From Campylobacteraceae bacterium (GTDB lineage Bacteria; Campylobacterota; Campylobacteria; Campylobacterales; Sulfurovaceae): 12,063 nt of DNA. The notes under the pieces are model-generated. The model ran no database searches, was not told the DNA's origin, and worked only from the letters and a program-made list of their open reading frames with translations. The stretch spans positions 1 to 12,063 of the forward strand of contig JALWLW010000099.1 of the NCBI GenBank assembly GCA_027081065.1, written 5' to 3'. The translations under genes were made by a program, and so were the position numbers. Below, one piece after another: positions 1 through 8,015 of this stretch. How positions within the stretch are numbered: the stretch's first letter is position 1; each line of letters begins with the position of its first letter.

Positions 1-365
1 TTATGGCAAAACAAAAATCACTACAAGCTCAAATAGCGTGGCAAGAGTATCAAGAGGTGGTATTAAATGCACTGTTAGAGATAGAAAATATTTTAATTAC
101 CAATACAACACTTCAACAGCAGTTAGCACATAAACGTCAATTTCAAGAGAGCTTATCTAACTCGTTGTCTATCTCTAAAGAGAAAGCCATTGAGGGCATT
201 GCTGATTTTGCTGACTACTTACAAGAAGAGGCAAGTTTTATTGATGAGAAAAATGCACTTTTAACACTTGAAGTAGCGTACATTAAAAACAGATTACGAC
301 TTATGAGTGCATTGGGTGAGCCTCTATGTTTATTGGAAAAAAAAGGTGATTTTGATGAAAAGTAA
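1..365 (+). CDS. TolC-type outer membrane efflux factor, C-terminal part (5' end outside window)
   Basis: This is the last 120 or so residues of an outer membrane channel protein for tripartite efflux. The frame is open from the window edge, so the first Met codon seen (base 3) is probably internal. The visible part is mostly helical: an ALLEIENIL stretch followed by a long heptad-rich helix, an AIEGIADFADYLQEEASFIDEK segment that matches the usual 'A...Y..G...YL..L.A...L' pattern of the channel family, and a final helix ending ...RLRLMSALGEPL. These are the features of the last periplasmic helices of the OEP/TolC fold. Its stop codon lies 11 bases inside the following adaptor gene, which suggests translational coupling and that this channel serves the adaptor and RND pump downstream. 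Family assignment rests on pattern and context because the N-terminal two thirds are not visible. Confidence 0.8.
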   Translation, partial: MAKQKSLQAQIAWQEYQEVVLNALLEIENILITNTTLQQQLAHKRQFQESLSNSLSISKEKAIEGIADFADYLQEEASFIDEKNALLTLEVAYIKNRLRLMSALGEPLCLLEKKGDFDEK

Positions 366-1482
366 AATATTTTATTTCATACTCGCTTTAGCACTGCTTT
401 TTATATCTTTGCTTTTTGTGCTAGAGATAGAAGAGGAGAAAAGAGTTTTAGAAGTAAGTGTTAAGCCCATTCCTAAGGTCTCAATCATAAAGGTTAAGGC
501 AAAAAAACGCAATGCTTCAATTTATGCCACTAGCATTTTAGAACCCAAAGAGGAGGTTCATTTGCACTCTTTGGTTACAGGTGAAATTGTTTATAAATCA
601 AAAAAGTTATTGGAGGGGAGATATGTCAAAAGAGGTGAAAAACTTTTAAGTGTTGACAAAAGTGCTTATGTGGTTGCATTAAATCAAGCCAAATATAATT
701 TAAATGAAGCCAAGTTTGAACATTTACAAGAAGAGAAGAAACATCTACAAGCTTTAAAAGATTGGCAACGTTTAGAGGGTAAACATAACAGAAACAATCC
801 CTCTGATTTAGCCCTAAATATTCCTCAATTAAAACTGGCAAAGTCCAATTTACTTTTAGCAAAAAGTAGGGTTGAAGAGGCAAAAAAAATGCTCTTAAAA
901 AGCACCATAAAAGCACCAATATCTGGCTTTATTAGTAAGAATGAAATAGAGCATAAAAACTATTTAAATCAAGGAGAGATGCTTTTTCAAATAAAATCAA
1001 ACAAGAGGCTAAAAGGAAGCATTCATCTAAGCATACAAGAGTGGATGTTACTTAATGTTGCGTGGAAAAGCCAAGAGGTAAAAATAAAAAATTTAAGACA
1101 AGGAAGTGAAACAAAAATTCATTTAACGCATGGAGGAACGTATTTGGAGTCAAATCTTGTGAAGTTCTATTTTACACTTAGCAATAAAAATTTTGTTGTT
1201 GGTGATTTTGTAGAAATTGAGTTAGCGACTAAAGCCTTTGCAGACAGCTTAGAAGTTCCCCTTAGTGCTGTAACACCCAATGGCATGGTTTGGTATGTTG
1301 ATGCAAAAAACAGACTGCAACGCTTTAAAGCCAAACGACTACTTTATAAAAAGCAAACAGTTATTGTAAAAATCCCTAGTTCAAAAATCTCTAAAAGTGT
1401 TCCATCAACTGCATGGAAAATCGCCCTTATCCCTTTGTCTACATTTTATCAGGGGATGAGGGTTCTTCCTAGAGAGGAGTAA
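355..1482 (+). CDS. RND efflux periplasmic adaptor (membrane fusion protein)
   Basis: This 375-residue adaptor should bridge the inner-membrane RND pump and the outer membrane channel. A hydrophobic segment at about residues 5-23 with no lipobox cysteine suggests a membrane anchor or uncleaved signal rather than a lipoprotein. The first half of the lipoyl-like domain is at about 66-100 (VTGEIVYKSKKLLEGRYVKRG), a coiled-coil hairpin rich in Lys, Glu and Leu at about 104-182, and the second lipoyl half at about 183-214 (IKAPISGFISKNEIEHKNYL). A beta-barrel region follows. The ATG at 355 is chosen over an in-frame ATG at 307 because it has an AAAAGGTGA ribosome site just upstream and directly precedes the hydrophobic segment. 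It overlaps the upstream channel gene by 11 bases, and the pump gene starts 3 bases after its stop. Substrate is not deducible. Confidence 0.9.
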   Translation: MKSKIFYFILALALLFISLLFVLEIEEEKRVLEVSVKPIPKVSIIKVKAKKRNASIYATSILEPKEEVHLHSLVTGEIVYKSKKLLEGRYVKRGEKLLSVDKSAYVVALNQAKYNLNEAKFEHLQEEKKHLQALKDWQRLEGKHNRNNPSDLALNIPQLKLAKSNLLLAKSRVEEAKKMLLKSTIKAPISGFISKNEIEHKNYLNQGEMLFQIKSNKRLKGSIHLSIQEWMLLNVAWKSQEVKIKNLRQGSETKIHLTHGGTYLESNLVKFYFTLSNKNFVVGDFVEIELATKAFADSLEVPLSAVTPNGMVWYVDAKNRLQRFKAKRLLYKKQTVIVKIPSSKISKSVPSTAWKIALIPLSTFYQGMRVLPREE

Positions 1483-1485
1483 TAG

Positions 1486-4400
1486 ATGAATAAACTATTA
1501 CACTTTTTTATGAACAATGCTGTTGCTACGAACCTTGTGATGTTGAGTATTTTAGGCTTTGGATTATTGAGCTTTCAAGAGACACGCATTGAGGCTTTTC
1601 CAAAAATTCCTGCCAATACAATTAGCATTTCAACACTTTATGCTGGAGCATCTGCCAAGCAAATTGAACGATTGGTTACTCAAAAAATAGAGCGTCAACT
1701 AGAGGGTATTGAGGGGGTTAAAAAGGTTTATGCTTTTTCAGAAGCAGGAATCTCTACCATAACGGTAGAGAAAAACTTTTCTACTGATATTTTAATACTC
1801 AAAGAGAAAATTAAAACCAAACTTGATGAAGTCTATGATTTTCCTATGAAAATGGAGCGACCGATATTGAGTGTTGATGATTTTTCAATGACAGCCATGT
1901 ACATTACGCTATCAGGTGGACAAGATATTGAAAGATTGGAATATTTTGGAGAGCAGGTACGTCAATCTTTGCTTAAGTTACCTCAAATTTCTAAAATTGA
2001 GACTTGGGGAAATAGCCCTTTTTTGTTTACGATTGCCTTTGATGCTCGTAGCTTAGAGCAGTATAACATTGGGCTAGATGAAGTGATAGCCAAACTCGAA
2101 GCATATTTGTCACAAAAGATAGATGGAACAATAGCCAAAGATGGACAGCTTGTTTTGCTAGAGGTAAACAGAGCCATAAAGAGCATTAAAGCCTTAGAAG
2201 GTTTACCGATTTTAGTACTGCCCTCAAAACGAACAATAGACTTAAAAGCGTTAGCAAAAGTAAGTTATGCTTTGAAGCATGGCGATACTGTTCCTCAGTT
2301 TGACCATGAAAATGCTTATGGTATGGAGGTTAAAATTAGAGGAAATGAAAGTGTTTTGGAGATTGCCAAAGTACTAAAAGAGCATATTGAGATAATCAAT
2401 AAAACATTGCCTCCTAGTTTAAGTTTGACCTATTGGGGTGATAGTAGTGCTTATATTGGTAATAGATTAGCCCTTTTAAATAGTAATGCCATTATGGGAA
2501 TTATCATTGTTTTTGTACTTTTGGCACTTTTTTTAAACATAAAATTAGCATTTTGGGTTGCGATGGGTGTGCCTCTCTCTTTGGCTGGAACAATGGCTAT
2601 TTTGGGTACACCTTGGTTTGACTATTCGATTAATGACATTACAACTTTGGGGATTATTCTCTCTTTGGGGCTATTGGTTGATGATGCCATTGTTATTGGT
2701 GAGAGTGTTTTTTCAAAGCAAAAAAAGATTAAAAACGTTCACCAAGCCACAAGTAAAGGGGTGAATGCTGTGGCAACGGCTACCATATTTGGAGCATTAA
2801 CAAGCGTAGCAGCGTTTATTCCTATGTTTTTAATTCAAGATGAGTTGATTAAAATTTTAACCAGTTTTTCAATGGTTATTATTATTACCCTGTTTGTATC
2901 GCTTTTTGAGAGTAAGATTTTACTTCCTGCACATTTGGCACATAGTGCTAAAGCAGGTCAACATGGAGCATATAAAAACAGAGCATATAAAGTCACAAAA
3001 CTATGGACGCTATTTCAAACTTATGCTCAAAACTTTTTACGTTATCTTAACTATAAAGTCTATGCACCTCTTCTAAAAAAAGCGTTAAATCATCGCTATT
3101 CTGTGCTACTTGTGATGATATCTACAGCCATTATTGGCTTAGGGTTAATGTTAAATGGAACAGTTAAGACCCTTTTTTACCCTGAAGTACCACAGCAATA
3201 TGTACAGATTCAACTTGATATGGATTCACAATCCAACTCAACATTAACCAAAAAACATCTTGGGCATATTGATGAAGTGGTTCAAAAACTCAATGGAAAA
3301 TGGAAAGATAGCCATGCACTTTCAAAAAAACCAATAGTGCATCAGTTTATGCAAGTTGAAGCGAAAGCTATTGAGATATATTTAGAACTCTCTTCTTCTG
3401 CGAATAGAGCATCTTTAGATAGCCTTATGATTTTAAAAGGCTTAAAAGAGGCTATTGGTGAACTAGAGGGTTGTCGTACCATTGAGTATTCAGCTACAGA
3501 GAGTTTTGCTGGAAAGTTTGAGATTAATCTCTATGCTCAAAATGAAAAGCTACTCAAAGCCTTAAGTCAAGAACTTAAAAATAGCATGAAAAATATAGAA
3601 GGTGTTACACAAGTTTTTAACTCTTTAGAACAACTTCTACCTACGGTGCAAATTGAATTAAAACCCATTGCTTACAGCTTAGGGTTTACGGACGACTATT
3701 TTTCGCAACAAATCTCTTATTATTTTTCAGATACTCAAGTAGGTAAAATAATGGGGAAAAACAGAGAATCAAAAGTGATAGTAAAGCAGTTTGATACCAA
3801 TAAAGAGTCTCTTTTTGATGTAGAAAACATTAAGATTAAAAACAGTGAGGGTCAATGGTTTAAACTTTCAGCAATTGCGACACTCAAAAAAGGAAGAGCC
3901 ATTCGCAATATAGCTAAAGTCAATGCTAAAAGAGTGGCTACGCTTAGTGCTGTTTTAGACAAAAGTATGCTCTCTAGTACGGAACTTCAAGAGCAGTTAT
4001 GGCAAGGAACTATTAAGGAGATAAAAGAGCGTTATGCAGGAGTTAGTTTTGATGAAGCAGGTGAGTTAGAGGCGATTGGTGTGGCTAAAAAGAGCTTGAC
4101 AAAAACATTAATTATTACAATGGTGCTTATCTATCTGCTTCTTGCCATTCCTTTAAAATCTTATTTTCAACCTTTGATTATTATGTCAGTGATTCCTTTT
4201 GGATTTATTGGTTCTATGTTGGGGCATCTATTGGAGGGATTTACTTTTAGTATTTTTTCTTTTTTAGGAATTTTAGCACTTACGGGTATTGTTGTCAATG
4301 ACTCCTTGGTGATGATGACGCAATATAATCAAAAAAGAGCCAAAAATATTTCGGTAAAAATTGCATTAAAAACTGCTTCAATAGGACGTTTTCGTGCCAT

Positions 4401-4599
4401 TTTTTTAACAACAGTAAGCACAGTTTTAGGCTTAATGCCCCTTATTAATGAAACTTCAGAGAATGCACAATATCTTATTCCTAGTGCCATTTCTATTGCT
4501 TATGGTGAAATATTTGCCACCATTTTAACCCTTATTTTAATTCCTGTACTTATTGCAATAAAGGAGGATATTAAAATGATTTTTAAAACTAAAAAATAG
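1486..4599 (+). CDS. RND-family efflux pump, inner-membrane permease (AcrB-like)
   Basis: The protein has 1037 residues, the normal full length for an RND exporter. It shows the two-fold layout of the family: TM1 at about 12-30, a large periplasmic loop, a TM bundle from about 334, then TM7 near 540, a second periplasmic loop and a TM bundle from about 875 to 1027. TM4 carries GLLVDDAIVIGE with adjacent aspartates at 399-400, matching the proton-relay pair D407/D408 of AcrB; metal pumps of the CzcA type have a single Asp (VDGA) here, so a drug, lipid or small-molecule efflux role is favoured over metal export. In TM10 the motif reads GIVVNDSLVMM, with Asn938 where AcrB has the relay lysine K940. 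The start ATG has a GAGAGGAGT ribosome site. It forms one operon with the adaptor and channel genes upstream. Intact; substrate unknown. Confidence 0.95.
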   Translation: MNKLLHFFMNNAVATNLVMLSILGFGLLSFQETRIEAFPKIPANTISISTLYAGASAKQIERLVTQKIERQLEGIEGVKKVYAFSEAGISTITVEKNFSTDILILKEKIKTKLDEVYDFPMKMERPILSVDDFSMTAMYITLSGGQDIERLEYFGEQVRQSLLKLPQISKIETWGNSPFLFTIAFDARSLEQYNIGLDEVIAKLEAYLSQKIDGTIAKDGQLVLLEVNRAIKSIKALEGLPILVLPSKRTIDLKALAKVSYALKHGDTVPQFDHENAYGMEVKIRGNESVLEIAKVLKEHIEIINKTLPPSLSLTYWGDSSAYIGNRLALLNSNAIMGIIIVFVLLALFLNIKLAFWVAMGVPLSLAGTMAILGTPWFDYSINDITTLGIILSLGLLVDDAIVIGESVFSKQKKIKNVHQATSKGVNAVATATIFGALTSVAAFIPMFLIQDELIKILTSFSMVIIITLFVSLFESKILLPAHLAHSAKAGQHGAYKNRAYKVTKLWTLFQTYAQNFLRYLNYKVYAPLLKKALNHRYSVLLVMISTAIIGLGLMLNGTVKTLFYPEVPQQYVQIQLDMDSQSNSTLTKKHLGHIDEVVQKLNGKWKDSHALSKKPIVHQFMQVEAKAIEIYLELSSSANRASLDSLMILKGLKEAIGELEGCRTIEYSATESFAGKFEINLYAQNEKLLKALSQELKNSMKNIEGVTQVFNSLEQLLPTVQIELKPIAYSLGFTDDYFSQQISYYFSDTQVGKIMGKNRESKVIVKQFDTNKESLFDVENIKIKNSEGQWFKLSAIATLKKGRAIRNIAKVNAKRVATLSAVLDKSMLSSTELQEQLWQGTIKEIKERYAGVSFDEAGELEAIGVAKKSLTKTLIITMVLIYLLLAIPLKSYFQPLIIMSVIPFGFIGSMLGHLLEGFTFSIFSFLGILALTGIVVNDSLVMMTQYNQKRAKNISVKIALKTASIGRFRAIFLTTVSTVLGLMPLINETSENAQYLIPSAISIAYGEIFATILTLILIPVLIAIKEDIKMIFKTKK

Positions 4600-4633
4600 A
4601 CCCCAAAATAGTGAGTTTAGGCTAAAAAATAAA

Positions 4634-4639
4634 TATAAC
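4634..4639 (+). promoter_or_regulatory. Possible -10 element (TATAAC) before the secreted-protein gene
   Basis: The 64-base gap between the RND pump and the next gene is very AT-rich and holds TATAAC, five of six matches to a sigma-70 -10 box. It would give a leader of roughly 18 bases before the ATG at 4664. No convincing -35 box is visible, and AT-rich spacers produce such matches by chance, so transcription could equally run through from the pump genes. No terminator-like hairpin is seen in the gap, which favours read-through. Confidence 0.25.
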
Positions 4640-4663
4640 AATAACATCTTGAAAGGAAACACA

Positions 4664-5470
4664 ATGCAATTTAAATCAAAACTATGGCTTACTTTTTGTT
4701 TGGCTACTTGTTTCAGCCTCTCTGCTATGGCAGATGAGGTCAAAACATTAACCTACCAGCTAATAAGTGAAAAAAAAGATATAGGCGAGATTACTCAAAC
4801 CTATATTAGTAACAAAAATAAGCTTTTTGTACTAACACAGAGTCGTTTGAAGTGGTCTTCATGGTTGGAGTCTCTTGACATAGAAGAGAGTAGCATCGAA
4901 GAGTATGAGAATTTAAAATTAATTCGTAGCGAAGCTTATACCATTGATTATGATGAAGAGGTATTTTATAACAGTTCATTTCAGAAAAACAAAACAGATT
5001 ATCTTGTTCTACTCTCTGAGAAGAAAAAGCTTAGTAAAGATGAGATACAACGTTTTAAAAATTATAAAAAAGAGGTAGCTTCAACTCAAAAGCTTAAGCA
5101 ATTTAGCACCTTTCCCATGGAAACCAAAGAGTTGTACCGAAGTACCATAGCATTAGATAGTTTTGACAGTACACAAAATATTGTCACTTTTTCTCTTAAA
5201 AACAGAGCCATAGAAAAGAAGCTTAATATCTTATCTTTTGATGAGTTGAGCATAGATGAAACAGAAGTGAGCAACTTAGGAACAGAGGAGTTAACAATCA
5301 ATAAAAATCTTTTTTTGACACAGCATTTTAAGCTAAAACCAAAAGGCAAAAAAAGCACAGACATCTGGATAAGCAATGAAAATTCCACCATGCCCTATAT
5401 TGTAAGGGTCAAAGGGAGTGATGAATCAGGTGCGTTTGAATTAATATTAAAAACGATAAAAGGAGCATAA
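4664..5470 (+). CDS. Secreted (periplasmic) protein of unknown function
   Basis: The protein has 268 residues. It begins with a clear Sec signal peptide: a Lys-containing N-terminus, a hydrophobic core LWLTFCLATCFSLS and a likely signal peptidase I site AMA|DE after residue 23. There is no lipobox. The mature part has no transmembrane segment and alternates short beta-like strands with charged loops. Its C-terminal stretch (TDIWISNENSTMPYIVRVKG, then FELILKTI) resembles the closing strands of the DUF3108/DUF6134 group of periplasmic beta-rich proteins, but this is only a resemblance by eye. The ATG at 4664 is preferred to an in-frame TTG at 4649 because the GAAAGGA ribosome site lies between them, about 6 bases before the ATG. 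The next gene, a membrane hydroxylase, starts one base after the stop and its ribosome site lies inside this gene's end, so the two proteins probably act in the same process. Confidence 0.75.
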   Translation: MQFKSKLWLTFCLATCFSLSAMADEVKTLTYQLISEKKDIGEITQTYISNKNKLFVLTQSRLKWSSWLESLDIEESSIEEYENLKLIRSEAYTIDYDEEVFYNSSFQKNKTDYLVLLSEKKKLSKDEIQRFKNYKKEVASTQKLKQFSTFPMETKELYRSTIALDSFDSTQNIVTFSLKNRAIEKKLNILSFDELSIDETEVSNLGTEELTINKNLFLTQHFKLKPKGKKSTDIWISNENSTMPYIVRVKGSDESGAFELILKTIKGA

Positions 5471-5471
5471 T

Positions 5472-6338
5472 ATGGAGCGTTTAGAGTTACGATTTGTAGG
5501 GGTTGAGCAGTGGTTGGTGTTGTTAGATGTATTTAATACTATTATCATAGGGTTTGCTCTTCTTGCTATTGTTTATGATTTTTTAAATAAAAAAAATCGA
5601 GGCTACAAAGAGGTACGTGCCAATATTCTTATTGGCATAGGAAATATTGTACTCAATGCAACTATTTTTACTTTTATCTTTGTTTTGACACTCTACTTTG
5701 CTGAAAATTTTGCTTTTTGGAACATACCAATGAATGCCTACAGTTGGGTGGTGGCATTGCTTGTTGCAGATTTTAGTTATTATTGGATGCATCGCATAGA
5801 ACATAAAGTACGATTTTTATGGGCATTACATTCAGTACATCACTCTTCACAAGAGTTTGATTTAACCACAAGTTTGCGTTTAGCATGGTTTGAGGGGTTT
5901 ATTGAGTGGATTTTCTTTGTTCCTATGATTTTAATAGGCTTTGATTTGGTTCAAGTTATTGTTGCTATTTCAGTGGTTATTGCCTATCAAACATGGATAC
6001 ATACAGAGCATATAGGAAAGCTTGGTCTTTTTGACCAACTCTTTAACACACCCTCTGTCCACCGAGTTCACCATGGTTCAAACCCTAAATACATCGATAA
6101 AAACTTTGGAGGTATTTTAATGATATGGGACAAACTATTTAAAACCTATCAAGCAGAAGAGGAGAAAGTTATTTATGGATTGATGCAAAACATCAAAACG
6201 TCTAATCCAATAAGTATAAATTTTTACGAATGGAAAGAGATGTTTCGAGACATGTCTAAATCTAAGAGCATAAGTAAAAAAATCCAATGGATGATAAACC
6301 CTCCTGGTTGGAGAGATTTAGAGGTGAAAAAATTATAG
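5472..6338 (+). CDS. Membrane di-iron hydroxylase, sterol desaturase / fatty acid hydroxylase superfamily
   Basis: This 288-residue integral membrane protein carries the full histidine set of the superfamily that binds two irons and oxidises lipid C-H bonds using oxygen. The motifs are HRIEH (H107, H111), HSVHH (H120, H123, H124), a single HTEH (H177, H180) and HRVHH (H197, H200, H201). Hydrophobic segments are at about 15-36, 50-77, 88-105 and 137-172, so the histidines face the cytoplasm between and after membrane hairpins. The C-terminus (YGLMQNIKTSNP... and NPPGWRD) is typical of the bacterial subgroup related to alkylglycerol monooxygenase rather than of true sterol enzymes. The substrate is unknown; a membrane lipid or fatty acyl chain is the likeliest. 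The ATG has a strong AAAGGAG ribosome site 6 bases away, located in the end of the upstream secreted-protein gene. Oxygen dependence suggests at least a microaerobic host. Confidence 0.9.
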   Translation: MERLELRFVGVEQWLVLLDVFNTIIIGFALLAIVYDFLNKKNRGYKEVRANILIGIGNIVLNATIFTFIFVLTLYFAENFAFWNIPMNAYSWVVALLVADFSYYWMHRIEHKVRFLWALHSVHHSSQEFDLTTSLRLAWFEGFIEWIFFVPMILIGFDLVQVIVAISVVIAYQTWIHTEHIGKLGLFDQLFNTPSVHRVHHGSNPKYIDKNFGGILMIWDKLFKTYQAEEEKVIYGLMQNIKTSNPISINFYEWKEMFRDMSKSKSISKKIQWMINPPGWRDLEVKKL

Positions 6339-6352
6339 AGAAAAAGTTTAGT

Positions 6353-6375
6353 AATGAAGTTTTTTAAACTTCATT
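6353..6375. terminator. Possible bidirectional terminator between convergent genes
   Basis: A perfect 10-bp inverted repeat, AATGAAGTTT and AAACTTCATT with a 3-base TTT loop, lies at the junction of the convergent gene sets. It overlaps the stop codon and last codons of the minus-strand antiporter gene. The stem has only two G-C pairs. On the minus strand it is followed by a CTTTTTC run, but on the plus strand there is no clear T tract. The position suits a shared terminator, though the stem is weak. Confidence 0.4.
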
Positions 6376-7953
6376 CACCATAGCCATAGCCGTTTTTTCT
6401 GTCTCAACAATAATATGGCTAAGATTTAAATTGCTTAAGGCTTTTTCCTCTTCATAATTATCTACTTTGACAATGGTTTTAATATTATGTGTTAATTTAT
6501 TAATTGTTTCACAAATTAAATGCAACTTTTGGTTATTTTCTACTGCGATGATAATGGCTGATGCCTCTTTAATATTAACAGCTTCTAAAATATTTCTCTG
6601 TGCAGCATTACCAAATAAGACAGGTTCATTTAAAGTTTGAGCATCTTTTACTGTTTTAATATCTCCTTCAATAACAATAAAAGTTAAATCCTCTTGTTTA
6701 AGTAATTTAGCAATGTTTTTACCCAAGCGTCCATAGCCAATAAGGACAATATGTTTTGTTAATTCTCCTTGTTTGACTAAAAGCTCCTCTGGCTCATGGC
6801 TATTTGATAAAAGTTTATCGGTCAATGGGCTAATATTTTTTAAAACAAAAGGTGTTAAAATCATAGAAATCACCACGGTAATAATGAGTACTTGTCCAAT
6901 AACGGGGTCTAGTAAACCTTGGGCTAAAGAGAGTTCAAAAATAACCAATGCAAACTCACCTAACTGAAAGAGGGTCAAGGCACTTTTTAAAGCATTTCTT
7001 TTATTGGTAGAAAATTTTAATAAGTTAAAAATAATGACTATTTTACTAAGGATAAGTAGGGGTAGAAGTAGTAAAATCCAAGCAAGATATTGAACGATAA
7101 TGGCAAAATTAAGTTGCATTCCTACGGTGATAAAGAAAATACCTAAAAGTAAGTCTCTAAAAGGTATTAAGTCAGCTTCTACTTGATGTTTATATTGTGT
7201 TTCAGCAATCATCATTCCTGCTATAAAAGCACCTAAAGAGTAAGAGAAACTAAAGAGGTGTGCCAAATAGGATGAACCAATGACAATGAGTAGAATGGAA
7301 CTTATGAATATCTCATTAGACTTTGTCTTGCTCACTTGGTAAAAAAAAGGTTCAATAAGATATTTACCAATAACAAAGAGACCAATGAGTAAGATAGTTG
7401 CATCCATGGCTGTTTCAAAAAGCATGGTTGTGACAGATTTATTTTCGATGGAAAAAATGGTTATCATTAATAAAATAGGAATAACAGCAATATCTTGAAA
7501 GAGTAAAATACCTAATACTTTTTGTCCGTACTTTTTGTTAATGTCTCCATTTTCATTAAGTGTTTTTAAAACAATAGCCGTCGAAGAGAGTGCCAAAGCA
7601 AAGGCAATAATAATAGCCGATTTTATTTCAATAGCAAAAAGAGTATGAGCAATAAGCCCAAAAAATAGGGCTGAAAGTAAGACTTGTAGCCCTCCATAAA
7701 GAAAAACATCTTTTTTCATTCTAAGAAGATGTTTAATTGAGAACTCTAGGCCAATGGTAAAGAGTAAAAATACTACCCCAAATTCAGCAATGACCTTAAG
7801 GTCATCATTGTGTACAGCACTATGTAAATCAAAGCCATAAGCGATAATAATTCCTGTACCAATATAACCTATGATGGTAGGGATTTCAAAATATTTCAAC
7901 AATAGGTTCAAGAGTGTTGATACAAAAAGTGTAAAAACTATAACTACTAACAT
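6364..7953 (-). CDS. Kef-type monovalent cation/proton antiporter (CPA2) with RCK domain
   Basis: This 529-residue protein should exchange K+ or Na+ for protons across the inner membrane. Residues 1 to about 375 form a polytopic antiporter domain with family hallmarks: FTIGLEFS (65-72), ALSSTAIVLKTL (121-132), LLFQDIAVIP (150-159, with the buried Asp154 of the Kef FQD motif), GAFIAGMMIAE (241-251) followed by HQVEADLIPFRDLLLG, which matches the KefC regulatory loop, and LGEFALVIF (331-339). From about 400 an RCK/TrkA-N Rossmann domain begins with HIVLIGYGRLG (GYGRLG 406-411) and an acidic EGD (429-431) for nucleotide binding. There is no TrkA-C domain after it, as in KefB/KefC. The ATG has an AAGGA ribosome site. 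It follows the TolC-type gene by 62 bases on the same strand. No KefF/KefG-like ancillary gene is nearby, so glutathione gating cannot be assumed; ion preference is uncertain. Confidence 0.92.
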   Translation of the reverse strand: MLVVIVFTLFVSTLLNLLLKYFEIPTIIGYIGTGIIIAYGFDLHSAVHNDDLKVIAEFGVVFLLFTIGLEFSIKHLLRMKKDVFLYGGLQVLLSALFFGLIAHTLFAIEIKSAIIIAFALALSSTAIVLKTLNENGDINKKYGQKVLGILLFQDIAVIPILLMITIFSIENKSVTTMLFETAMDATILLIGLFVIGKYLIEPFFYQVSKTKSNEIFISSILLIVIGSSYLAHLFSFSYSLGAFIAGMMIAETQYKHQVEADLIPFRDLLLGIFFITVGMQLNFAIIVQYLAWILLLLPLLILSKIVIIFNLLKFSTNKRNALKSALTLFQLGEFALVIFELSLAQGLLDPVIGQVLIITVVISMILTPFVLKNISPLTDKLLSNSHEPEELLVKQGELTKHIVLIGYGRLGKNIAKLLKQEDLTFIVIEGDIKTVKDAQTLNEPVLFGNAAQRNILEAVNIKEASAIIIAVENNQKLHLICETINKLTHNIKTIVKVDNYEEEKALSNLNLSHIIVETEKTAMAMVNEV

Positions 7954-7964
7954 GGTAGATTCCT

Positions 7965-8005
7965 TAAAGTTTTATATAGATAAATATTTTTTACTAAAAA
8001 CTTTA
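7965..8005 (-). repeat. Inverted repeat in the leader of the antiporter gene
   Basis: Two 9-base arms, TAAAGTTTT (7965-7973) and AAAACTTTA (7997-8005), are perfect inverted copies separated by 23 AT-rich bases. They fill most of the 62-base gap between the TolC-type gene and the antiporter gene. Read on the minus strand, the second arm ends on the first base of the AAGGA ribosome site of the antiporter. It could be a protein-binding site or a weak RNA stem near the ribosome site, but only one G-C pair is present, and chance occurrence in AT-rich DNA is possible. Confidence 0.3.
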
Positions 8006-8015
8006 TTAATAATTT

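Noticed and set aside
307..354. In-frame upstream start for the RND adaptor at base 307
   Set aside because: It would add 16 residues in front of the hydrophobic segment and overlap the channel gene by 59 bases; the ATG at 355 has a proper ribosome site.
4649..4663. In-frame TTG start for the secreted protein
   Set aside because: The ribosome site GAAAGGA lies downstream of the TTG and in front of the ATG at 4664, and the signal peptide starts normally from that ATG.
5086..5391. Minus-strand open frame of 101 codons inside the secreted-protein gene
   Set aside because: It is antisense to a gene with a clear signal peptide and ribosome site and shows no independent start signal.
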